NCBI GenBank assembly: GCA_036939975.1
Contig: JALLPB010001391.1
Location: forward strand, 1 to 10,035
DNA: 10,035 nt
DNA from: Cyclostephanos tholiformis
Taxonomy: Eukaryota > Bacillariophyta > Thalassiosirophyceae > Thalassiosirales > Thalassiosiraceae
Direction: 5' to 3'
The notes beneath the pieces are model-generated. The model made no database searches. It was given only the letters and a program-made list of their open reading frames with translations, and was not told where the DNA came from. Below, in pieces: positions 1-7,367 of this stretch. The first letter of the stretch is position 1. Each line of letters starts with the position of its first letter. The translations under genes were made by a program, and so were the position numbers.

Positions 1-600
1 AGGGGGGGGTGGCTAGATTGCGGCTAAAAAAGTTCTAAATTTTGGGGGTCTAAATTATAACCGAATAATGGGAGCCACCCAATAATTTTTGATTTTCAAG
101 CAAAGCTAACCTTTGAGCTTGTCATACTGTCCCTGGCTATCCCTACATTCCTCCACTTCCCCCTCTTGTCTTATTGTCCCCCATCCACTCCTTGTGGTTC
201 TCCACATTTCCACACCCCTTGCATCTTGGCCTCTCTCTCTGTTGTGTCATTGAAGTCTGCAGTGGCTGCCCCATCACCTCTTCCTTCACACTCATTGCTG
301 ATCCTAAGTTAGGTGGGAAAGAAAGACACAAATATTGTCTGCCCTGTGGTATCCCAGTGTTTTTGGTGCATGGTCATCCAGCATATTTTTGTTATTTAGT
401 ATTAAATAGAAAAGGGTAATTTATTAAGTGAAAGTTGTTGAATCACCATAACCATAGCGAGCATTTTGGAATTTCACCATCATCCTCTCTATTTGTTGTA
501 GTTGACCTCGAACCAGAAAATACATATGGTACACCCCATAATATCTGTTATCATACTACAACTCATATAAATAGTTGTCAATAGACCTCAGAAAGGTAAC

Positions 601-644
601 TAAGGGTTAGCTAAAGGTTAGCTAAAGGTTAGCTAAGGGTTAGG
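601..644. repeat. 11-bp tandem repeat resembling degenerate telomere sequence
   Basis: Four consecutive 11-bp units read TAAGGGTTAGC, TAAAGGTTAGC, TAAAGGTTAGC and TAAGGGTTAGG. The GGGTTAG core resembles the TTAGGG telomere repeat but the period is 11, not 6, so this is an interstitial minisatellite rather than a telomere. An inverted partial copy (AACCTTGGCTAACCCTTT, 762-779) lies 117 bp downstream, so the two could pair as a foldback. Confidence 0.75.
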
Positions 645-1225
645 AATTTTCAAGGAATTAGTACATGGCTATAAGTCTATGTTAATCTAAAAAATCTCTT
701 CTGAAAAACTCGGCTGGAATTGAAATTGACATCACTATCATGCTTGCTACGCTAGTACTATAACCTTGGCTAACCCTTTCTCTAGATGTAGATTGCTAAG
801 GGCACCACCTCCCAAAAATGTAGGCCGCCTCATCTAGTCATATGATTCAACATGGGAACTAAATGAGTACTAATTTGCAAAATTAAAATGTTAAAAAATT
901 ATACCACATCTGAGATCCAGTACAAAATCTAAGTAAAATTTTAATTTGGGAGATCAATTTGTCGGTCTTGTGAGGTTTGCCAGTGTAAAAAAGCAAATAA
1001 ATAAGTAAGTACATAACTAAGAACATGTCATCATGACTTCTGTTTTTTTAGGCATTACTAACAAAAATCGCATGCAGCCATAGGTTCAAAGTGCAGGGAA
1101 ATGACAGGCCTTTTCAATGGTGGCCTCATATGAGAGAAGAGGAATTATCATCAAAATAACAATTTGACTGTTTTCATTCCCACCACTGTCGATTTCATTG
1201 ACCATTGTAGGGACTCCCAATAATT

Positions 1226-1358
1226 AAAATTGCAAATGTAAATGAGAATTGCAAATGCATATGAAAATTGCAAACATTGATGTAGGAACAATATGAGGCA
1301 TGAAATATTAAAATTGCAAACACATATGAAAATTACAAATACAAATGAAAATTGCAAA
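1226..1358. repeat. Interrupted 19-bp AT-rich tandem repeat
   Basis: Units of the form AAAATTGCAAAnnnAnATG begin at 1226, 1245, 1264, 1310, 1329 and (truncated) 1348. Three units are contiguous, then 27 unrelated bases (1283-1309), then the array resumes. The unit spacing is exactly 19 bp on both sides. The minus strand is open across the array, giving a hydrophobic repetitive translation that I regard as an artefact. Confidence 0.8.
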
Positions 1359-1813
1359 GGGCACATTAATGTCCCATAACATGTGTGTGATTTGTGACCC
1401 AAAATATGTAACAAAAGACGTAAAATGTTACAATTCCAGTAGTCTCTATGATTTTCAAGAGGTTGCAGGAAAAAAGGCCTCTCATTTGCCCTGCATGTCT
1501 TCTTGTTCAAATGCATTAACAGCTTTACAGCCTGTATTTGGGTTCAGGCGGGAACAAAAAACACCCACCCTGTAGCCATTCTACATAGGAATCAGTACAA
1601 TTATGGTATATAAACAACCACAACCAAAACACTGGATTGAGAGCATTGTAGCTGACGAGCTCAGGTAATTTTTGGTGTATTCAGATTTTTGAGGCAACAA
1701 AAATTGGCAAAGATATTAATTTTTTACAAAGCTAGTAAAAAAATAGGTGCAAATATGTGCCTTTAGCTGTAAAGCTGTTATCAAGTTGCATTTTTCATAT
1801 TGGTTCCTACTTA

Positions 1814-1874
1814 CATCCTGTACGATTGTCTGGGCGGGAAAATAGTGTTCTTCCCGCCAAAATTGTACTGGATG
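1814..1874. repeat. Foldback inverted repeat with TTCCCGCC/GGCGGGAA core
   Basis: The left arm (1814-1840) and right arm (1851-1874) are near-complementary. The inner 8 bp (GGCGGGAA, 1833-1840, and TTCCCGCC, 1851-1858) pair perfectly around a 10-nt loop. The outer 14 bp (CATCCTGTACGATT against CATCCAGTACAATT when the right arm is reverse-complemented) pair with two mismatches, and a small asymmetric bulge lies between. It ends about 40 bp before the MITE-like element. It could be a tiny foldback transposon relic or a regulatory palindrome. Confidence 0.75.
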
Positions 1875-1912
1875 ACACTAGGGAGTCAGTTAGGTGGTGA
1901 GGGCACCAGATA

Positions 1913-2402
1913 TTTTTGGGACAGGGTTGTGGTGGTTCTGTGTTGGGGTTGTTGTATGACATCACATGGTTGAAGTTCGGCATGCCCCCAAATCACCTCA
2001 CCCTGCCCCAACCCCTAGATTTTGTGGGGTGGGGCGATGGTGGGGGTGGTTTTGGGGCGAAAAATGGATTTTTGCCCCAAAACCATCCTCGTAGCCCTCT
2101 ACGGAGGGCCTGGTACAGTTGGTCCCCCAGCACGAGAAGATGGATGATGATGAACGCCCCTGCAATGATGACGAAGCACCACCCCGTGCGACGGTGTGGT
2201 GGCAGTTGTCGTCTATTTTCTATTTGCCCCCCCTCCCGCGATGATGACAACGATGGCGACGACGACACGCGCCCCAGAACAAAAGCTGGGCCAGAGTGTT
2301 CCCAAGTTTGATGCCACCAAAAAAATCGGGGTGAAATCCTGCCGGGCCTGTTCGTTGACACCACAACCCCACCACAGCCCCACCACAACCCCGCCCCCAA
2401 AA
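1913..2402. mobile_element. MITE-like non-autonomous element with 43-bp terminal inverted repeats
   Basis: Positions 1913-1955 and the reverse complement of 2360-2402 align without gaps over 43 bp with 36 identities. The shared core is GGGTTGTGGTGG followed by CTGTG and TGGGGTTGT. The enclosed DNA, about 400 bp, has no credible long ORF; open frames in it are the G/C-rich repeat read through. An internal hairpin (2047-2085) and further GC-rich arms (GCCCCAACCCC near 2003 facing GTGGGGTGGGGC near 2025) suggest a strongly self-pairing element. Size, TIRs and lack of coding capacity fit a miniature inverted-repeat transposable element. I could not identify a target-site duplication, so the exact ends are uncertain. 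Confidence 0.6.
2047..2085. repeat. Near-perfect 18-bp hairpin inside the MITE-like element
   Basis: The left arm TGGTTTTGGGGCGAAAAAT (2047-2065) faces the right arm ATTTTTGCCCCAAAACCA (2068-2085) across a 2-nt loop. All 18 positions of the right arm pair, and the left arm has a single bulged G. It sits about 90 bp inside the left terminal inverted repeat. Such a stem is unlikely by chance and supports a foldback or MITE origin of the block. Confidence 0.85.
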
Positions 2403-2423
2403 TTTCGAGTTTAAACCCACTCT

Positions 2424-2445
2424 ATTGGAAAAAAAGAGCGGGAAC
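2424..2445. promoter_or_regulatory. Possible promoter motifs: inverted CCAAT box and E2F-like site
   Basis: About 200 bp before the start codon at 2643, ATTGG (2424-2428, CCAAT on the minus strand) is followed by GCGGGAA (2439-2445, TTCCCGC on the minus strand). TTCCCGC is the core recognised by E2F/DP factors, which are conserved in plants, animals and many protists and drive S-phase and DNA-repair genes. These are short motifs, so their presence is seen but their function is inferred. They lie just outside the right end of the MITE-like element. Confidence 0.25.
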
Positions 2446-2552
2446 ACGAAAGGCCGCACGAGCTAACAGCTTTGTTTCTGCTCTCGTGTGGTTGTTAGAA
2501 TTTTGACATGCCGATTGCGGCGCGTCGAAAGGCCGCCGCGAATGAATCAGGG

Positions 2553-2632
2553 GCCTCATCATAATCATCATCGTCGTTGTCATCATTATCATTATCATCA
2601 TCGTCATCATCATCGTCATCGTCATCATCATA
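2553..2632. repeat. CAT/CGT trinucleotide microsatellite in the probable 5' UTR
   Basis: An impure trinucleotide run of CAT, CGT and TTAT units ends about ten bases before the start codon at 2643. It ends in a TAA (2631-2633) that is in frame with that start codon, so the run is not coding in that frame. Reading it as protein gives only His/Arg or Met/Thr repeats. Confidence 0.7.
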
Positions 2633-2642
2633 AAATCACGCG

Positions 2643-5600
2643 ATGGCCGACCCGAACGATAACGAAGTAGACTGCGAGTACGACGACGACGAGATCGACT
2701 GGTCGGCCATACCGCTGAATTCCATATCGTCGTCCATGGCGGTGCCGACTACTATTGCGACGACGAGCGGCGGAACCACGCCCTCATCGTCGACAACCGC
2801 CGCAATCGCCTCCGACGTCGACGTCGATGCCCTGCGACGGCAGGTGAGTATGGCGGGTCGCCCCCCAACCTCCCCTCCCTCTTTCCCTCCCCATAATAAC
2901 GAACCATCCTCTCTTTCCCACTCCCTCTCTCCCTCCCTCCCTCACTTCCTTCGTCACGCGAACCCGCATTGACAGGTCGAGGAGCTCCGACGCAAGCTCG
3001 AGTCGTCCGAGGATCGTTTGCTCGAGCTCGAGGCGGACGCGTGCGCCTCCCGTATCGAATCGTCTCGCAGGGCGGAACTCGTCAAGAGGGCTGCGTCGGA
3101 ACGGGTGCGCCTCGTCGAGGAGGAACTAAGGAGGACGCGACACGAGGCTGAGAGATACAGGTCCGGATGGATGCGGCTTAGCAACGGTGGCAACAGCGGG
3201 AGGAAGAGGAGAAGGGGTGGTACGGACGATGGTGCCGAATCGGGGTCGGGGGGAGCTGTAGGAGGAGGAGGAGGAGGAGGAGGAGGAGGAGGAGATGGAG
3301 GCAGCGTCGACAACGCCCACGATCACGACGACGGGAGAGAAAAGGACGCGACGGATGCCTTCTCGTCATGGGGATGGGGGGGCGCGATGGGATCCCTATT
3401 CCCGCCCCCCCCCCTCGTCGTCGATGATCGAACTTCCTCGGGGAGGGGATCATCGAGCAGCGGGAGGAAGGTGACGCCGCGATCGTCGTCGGACGACGAT
3501 GGGAGGAAGACTATACGGCGCGATGACAACGGCGCGGCGAGTCCCGGAAACGATCGCGTCGTGGGAGAGGACGCTATTGACGATGGTCGACGCGTCGAGG
3601 AAGAAACTATGACGTCGTCTTCCGGGAGCCGGCGAAGGAGATCGCTACCGTCGATGAGCGTCGACGCATCCCTCGACTTCCCCACTCGTGGTGGTGGGAA
3701 CGACTGCGGTGGTGGCGACTGGAGGACGAGGGATAAAAGGAGGATAACACATTCGATTCGCAACGCGGTGGTGGGACGCGACGATCCCGTTCGTAGGCGG
3801 ATAGCAATGAACCTCCTGAATCGCGAGGAAACGAGGTCGTCGTCGTCTGCGTCGTCGCCGCGCATATTCCCCCCTCCCATTGCCTCGATGGATGCCGATG
3901 GGGGGACGAGTGTGCGTATGGATCGTGACGTCGAAATGGGCGCGCGATCGCGCGTGAGGTCGATCCTTTGCCTAATGGCAGACGAAGGTGACCCGGTGGA
4001 GTCGTCGTCTTGGTCGTCGTCGGTGGTGGCAGCAAGAGAATGCAACAACCTGTCGGTCTCGGGATTTATCCGCGTCCTGGTAGACATGTTCAATTCTTTA
4101 TTCCGCCGCGCATCGTCCTCATTATCGGATGAGGACAGCAATCGCACCGGCTCGCGTCCCGCCTCGACTAGTGGCAACAGTGAGGGTGTAGTATACCCGA
4201 GGCTCGCGCTCGCGATAACTGACGGTTGGACTATGTCGGACGACGAGAGCGAGCGTCTTATTTCTGGGCCATTGGCAAAATACACCACCGTCTCATGGGG
4301 GGCAGCGTCCTACCTATTAGGCGTAATGCGCGACGTACTCCTCCTTAGCGGCGATGCACGTGATAACGTGCGTTGGTGGCTCTATCGATCGCGCCAAACG
4401 CTCTTAAGCGGCGGTGGCGATGCCGTTGGATCCATCTTGTTCCGTTCCGGCGCCGAAGTAGACGTGCACTTTGGGACTATGGGCGAGGATTGTAATCCTA
4501 GCACCGATGGCTCGATCGCGATCGGACGCTCGGATCGATCGCAAGATCCCGAACAAAATCACTCGATGCTGGCCGCGAACTTTCGGAATGACTGGGATCC
4601 TCTGACAATGAGCCAACCGTTTAATCTCTTCTTCGATTTTTTACTTGGTCTGATGAAGGGGAACATGTTCGATCAACCCAGACACCCCAACACTCTTACA
4701 GGCAAAGATGTCTCGGACTACCTCGAGTATGTGCATAGTTTAGTTCAGTTGATTCAATCGAATGCGATCGATTTGGTCTCGGCTCTAATGTCCGATGCGC
4801 CTCCATATGACCATTTAGAGGACGGTCACACGAATAGGACGCCGTTCCTGTGGACATTTTGGTTCGATTCTTTGATTTCACCAGCTCAGTTGAAGAGACA
4901 ATCCTCGGAAGATTTCCTCATTGGAGACTTCTTCTCTTCGTGGGAGAACACTGATAGCTTTAGTGGGATTTACTCGGGAGTGGTCGGAAGCATTCGACTC
5001 GGCTATTGGCATGTTCTCATATGTCTAGTGAACAAAGCAAACGGGGCTTGGAGAAACCAGGGCGTGCAAGCAATAGACTATCTCGTGGCGATTCTACACC
5101 CCAATCCTCAAGAGTACACGTCGACGGGAACTCGAAGGTTGATCCGCACTTATCAATCCTCGTCAAAGAAAAAATTATTCGACTGCTCTTACACTTTGTG
5201 CTTTCGTCGAGTTCGGTTAACCAACGCCTCTACCGAATTGTTGACGGAGATACAAAAACAACCCTTGCCAAGCGAATTACATCTGCTGTTCTTGATCAAA
5301 TTGACGAATACATTGTGCCGTATCTGTCTTCTAGTCCCTCGTCTGATAATGCCGGCGCTAGTAATGCCGATGGGTGTCTACGCTTGGCTTCCTACTGCAT
5401 TAAATTTCTCCTTATCTTGTCAGGATCAAATGAAGGAATTCGAATGCTACGTTTGCAAATGAGACTTGAGTCGGAGATGGATGAACCATCTCGTTGGTCG
5501 CGGTCATCCATTGGATGCATGACTGCAATACTTAAAGGCGTGCTTTCCTTTGCGTCGCAGATTGAAGACATGGACGTATCTCAGCTGAAATCTATCCACT

Positions 5601-5899
5601 TTTCGCGCTTGTTGACTTTTATTGTGGGTCAATGCATTGCATTCTTCAAGGCGCTTCTTCTGTTCGTGGAACAACAGCGCGAATCCTCGCCGAAATCGAC
5701 CACTACATTCTTGGTGTTGATTTCCGAGCATCGCACAGTATTTCATTCCTGCTGTCAGCGAATTCTCGCCCATCACTCACCGAATAATGTCTTTGATCCA
5801 CCACGCTTGTTTCGCTTCAGTGAAGGTTTGAAGTCTGATGTGCAGTGTCTCTTCGAAGAGTTAGTCATCGATGCAGAAAAAGAATACGGAGATCATTAA
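2643..5899 (+). CDS. Large coiled-coil protein, possibly ATRIP/Ddc2-like; one unresolved frame switch
   Basis: Exon 1 is 2643-2843, the intron 2844-2975, and exon 2 starts at 2976. The ATG at 2643 is the first after an in-frame TAA (2631). The N-terminus (residues 1-25) is acidic with an aromatic centre (DDDEIDWSAI). Residues 62-130 form a charged heptad-like coiled coil, continuous across the splice junction (DALRRQ then VEELRRKLESSE). A basic patch GRKRRRGG (about 142-149) looks like a nuclear localisation signal. Then come about 300 low-complexity Ser/Gly/Asp/Arg-rich residues with an 11-Gly run, and a helical, hydrophobic, HEAT-like second half. The frame moves from that of exon 2 to the -1 frame between about 5100 and 5137 and continues to TAA at 5897. 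Depending on how this resolves, the protein is roughly 1000-1040 aa. An acidic RPA-binding-like motif plus coiled coil plus helical repeats is the layout of ATRIP, the partner of the checkpoint kinase ATR. No residue-level signature proves this, so the function is inference; a generic coiled-coil nuclear protein is the alternative. Confidence 0.75.
2844..2975 (+). other. Intron 1 of the coiled-coil gene (132 nt, phase 0)
   Basis: The donor is CAG|GTGAGTATG and the acceptor GACAG|GTCGAG, with a long C/T-rich tract (about 2862-2955) before it. Splicing joins codons without a split and restores a continuous coiled coil. Length is a multiple of three, and the frame stays open until a TGA at 2970-2972, only three bases before the acceptor. 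Confidence 0.9.
3261..3293 (+). repeat. (GGA)11 microsatellite encoding an 11-glycine run
   Basis: Eleven perfect GGA codons lie in frame within the low-complexity section of the coiled-coil protein, just after the basic patch. Tracts of this kind are length-variable; the run keeps frame because the unit is a codon. Confidence 0.9.
5085..5137 (+). other. Frame discontinuity in the coiled-coil gene (indel or unrecognised short intron)
   Basis: Up to about 5100 the exon 2 frame reads like a helical repeat (AIDYLVAILHP), and from 5138 the -1 frame does (VDPHLSILVKEKIIRLL). Neither frame looks coding on the other side. A single lost base in 5100-5137 would explain it. A phase-0 intron ending at the AG of 5136-5137 would also restore frame: GT donors at 5028 (GTGAAC, 110 nt), 5064 (GTGCAAG, 74 nt) and 5085 (GTGGCG, 53 nt) all have the right length. 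The 5085 option removes least plausible coding sequence; the 5028 donor is closest to consensus but removes protein-like sequence. No canonical -1 slippery heptamer is in frame here. Confidence 0.6.
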
Positions 5900-5981
5900 A
5901 AAATGAAAAGCTATGGAAACTTTACTTTGGGTACAGTTACTGCGTAACAAAATGTTTCTTGGAAAGAGAGTGTTTCCCCGG

Positions 5982-6173
5982 CTAGAATTCCCAATCTATC
6001 TTGATCCATTCCGGAATTATCATTTCATTCGAAAACTGCTTCAGCAGGCCCATCTTATTGAGGAACTCCGACCTGTATTCAAGTACAATCTGATAGAATA
6101 CCCCGTCCATGCCATATTCCGGATCATTCATGATATTCATCGCCATGATCCTGCTGCATACCATTTCACACTC
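5982..6173 (-). CDS. Possible terminal exon or gene relic, unidentified (minus strand)
   Basis: Reading the minus strand from 6173 to TAG at 5982 gives about 63 residues of ordinary protein-like composition, including NDPEYGMDGVFYQIVLEY and GLLKQFSNEMIIPEW. A plausible splice acceptor (CTCAAACACAG|GAG) precedes it, and an in-frame TAG lies further upstream, so it would be a 3'-terminal exon or the surviving end of a decayed gene. The upstream 400 bases are AT-rich and I could not assemble further exons. The plus strand is also open here (5913-6203), but its Ile/His/Phe/Arg-heavy product looks like the antisense of this one. I do not recognise the family. If real, it is convergent with the coiled-coil gene, 82 bp from its stop. 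Confidence 0.3.
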   Translation of the reverse strand, partial: ECEMVCSRIMAMNIMNDPEYGMDGVFYQIVLEYRSEFLNKMGLLKQFSNEMIIPEWIKIDWEF

Positions 6174-6699
6174 CTGTGTTTGAGAGACACGGGCCTACAT
6201 TAATGGTCCAAAACCCCACCTTATTGATGAATTCAGCTAGGGTACATACCGAATTGCAAAATAATGTAACTCGCTGGGTATCTATTATTAGTCATATCTT
6301 TAATATTATTATATCTGCATAAAGAGCACAACAAGATGCTTTGAATGGCAAATGAGTTGCCTCATCATTCACAAATAGGTCCTACAGCAGGTTCAAAGTT
6401 AATGTTGAAGTTACATACTACGGCCAAAAAAGTATTGAAATGCCCCAACTCAATCACCCCTCCGTTTCAGCCCTTTTAACAAGTTGATCATGTGTGGACA
6501 GTGCAGCCTTACTCCCAGAATGCATGCGGAATAGGTTCCGCTCCTTTTTCAGCTGTGGGGTGAGCGGAAGATAAGTTTAGAGGCGGTTTCGTGAAGCTCA
6601 AATGGCTCCACCAAGACGCCCCCCCCTCGACCCTATTATATCATCCCATCCCCCATAATCGCCGCCCTCTCTGATCTTCTCCTTCCCAAACTGTCGCCA

Positions 6700-6939
6700 T
6701 TAACTCCCATCCGCATCCATCATCATCGTCTTTGCTGTCTTTGTCTTCGCCGCCTTCGTCTTCGTCTTCGTCTTCGTCTTCATCTTCATCTTCTTCGTCA
6801 TCTTCGTCGTTGTCATCGTTATCGTTGTGGTCGAGGCATTGTCATCATTGTCATCGACATCCACAGCAAAGAACACCGTCGCGGCAGTCCCGAGGGCAAT
6901 CGCGACGGTTGCAACAAATGCGCAGCGACTAATGCGCAT
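6700..6939 (-). CDS. Weak ORF: short N-terminal hydrophobic anchor and Thr/Lys-rich tail
   Basis: From ATG at 6939 to TAA at 6700 the minus strand encodes 79 residues. The start MRISR is followed by a hydrophobic stretch (CAFVATVAIALGTAATVFFA) of signal-anchor type, then DVDDNDDN and a Thr/Lys/Met repeat. The tail is the trinucleotide tract read in one frame; the neighbouring frame would give an Asp/Glu run, the more usual coding outcome of such tracts, so the ORF end may be wrong. It could be a divergently transcribed first exon sharing a promoter region with SRP54, or chance. I know of no family it matches. Confidence 0.15.
   Translation of the reverse strand: MRISRCAFVATVAIALGTAATVFFAVDVDDNDDNASTTTITMTTTKMTKKMKMKTKTKTKTKAAKTKTAKTMMMDADGS
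6719..6830. repeat. (CTTCGT)n-like low-complexity tract
   Basis: An impure array of TCG, TCT and TCA triplets includes several consecutive CTTCGT hexamers (about 6755-6780). It stays open in several frames on both strands, producing Ser-rich, Thr/Lys-rich and Asp/Glu-rich shadows; none is independent evidence of a gene. Confidence 0.8.
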
Positions 6940-7367
6940 CCGGCCACCAATGTGAATGTGCTCCCGGCCGTTAATCTGGCTGGTTGTCCACAGCCTCTCC
7001 TCCTGCCTCCCACCTGCCGGCACCTCTGCTTCTCATTGCGCCGTCACCCCTTATCACTAGTCACACCCTTCTTGTGCCTCACGTCCAGCCGATTGTTGCA
7101 TTGCCTCTCCTCACGCCGCCGCCTCTCTGCTGTTGTCACTGTTGTTGGCGGTGGCAGAGAGTCCTCGCCGTCTTCGCCATTGTCGTTCGTCGTCATCGTT
7201 CGGCTGATTGTTAAGGTCTCTGGGGCCGTCGTCAGCAGGAGAGCGCCATCGTTGTCATGTTGTTTTTGTTGTAAGAAGTTGTCGTCTGGCCATTGCCCCG
7301 ACTAGCGATGAAACCTAAAAAAAATAATAGAGCTAGGTAGAGTGCACCACCATCAACGTGCACCATC

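Larger units (their letters stand above)
1..2642. other. Gene-poor, repeat-bearing spacer upstream of the first gene
   Basis: No gene is supportable here. The first 1900 bases are AT-rich and broken by stops in all frames; the longest open stretches run through tandem repeats or through the inverted-repeat element and have repeat-derived composition. Visible structure is listed separately: an 11-bp tandem repeat (601-644), a 19-bp tandem repeat (1226-1358), a foldback (1814-1874), a MITE-like element (1913-2402) and a CAT/CGT microsatellite (2553-2632). At the very left edge an 8-bp inverted pair (GGGTGGCT at 7-14, AGCCACCC at 73-80) encloses AT-rich DNA and may be the end of another small element. 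A TATA-like string lies near 1606 but no gene follows it. Confidence 0.7.
6204..7367. other. Spacer between the coiled-coil gene and SRP54
   Basis: Positions 6204-6470 are AT-rich with no supportable ORF. From about 6600 the DNA becomes C/T-rich on the plus strand, with the low-complexity tract at 6719-6830, a possible minus-strand ORF (6700-6939) and a pyrimidine-rich stretch to about 7300. The last 50 bases before the SRP54 ATG probably form its 5' UTR; an in-frame TAG at 7338-7340 limits the coding start. No TATA box or other promoter element stands out. Confidence 0.6.

Noticed and set aside
174..419. Plus-strand ORF with a CxxCGIP motif faintly like the Cys-rich tail of a PiggyBac-type transposase
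   Set aside because: Only one short Cys motif is recognisable, no DDE core or second Cys pair is visible, and the minus strand is equally open across the same bases.
1151..1516. Minus-strand 121-codon ORF with hydrophobic repeats suggesting a membrane protein
   Set aside because: Most of it is the 19-bp AT-rich tandem repeat read in one frame; the apparent hydrophobicity follows from AT-rich repeat codons.
1916..2459. Overlapping ORFs on both strands, about 70-135 codons each
   Set aside because: They coincide with the MITE-like element and its G/C-rich inverted arms, which stay open in several frames; no domain is recognisable.
3126..4288. Long minus-strand ORFs (up to 321 codons) opposite the coiled-coil gene
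   Set aside because: They are antisense shadows of the TCG/GAC-rich coding strand, giving Ser/Arg-rich text with no domain. The plus strand has the supported start, intron and coiled coil.
5094..5110. Possible programmed -1 ribosomal frameshift at the CCCC run in the coiled-coil gene
   Set aside because: The in-frame heptamer does not fit X XXY YYZ and no downstream pseudoknot is evident; an indel or short intron is simpler.
5913..6203. Plus-strand 96-codon ORF immediately downstream of the coiled-coil gene
   Set aside because: Its Ile/His/Phe/Arg-rich product looks like the complement of the more protein-like minus-strand reading. It cannot be ruled out completely.
6952..7305. Plus-strand Ser/Leu/Cys/Pro-rich ORFs before SRP54
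   Set aside because: The composition follows the pyrimidine-rich spacer, there is no recognisable domain, and an in-frame stop precedes the SRP54 start.
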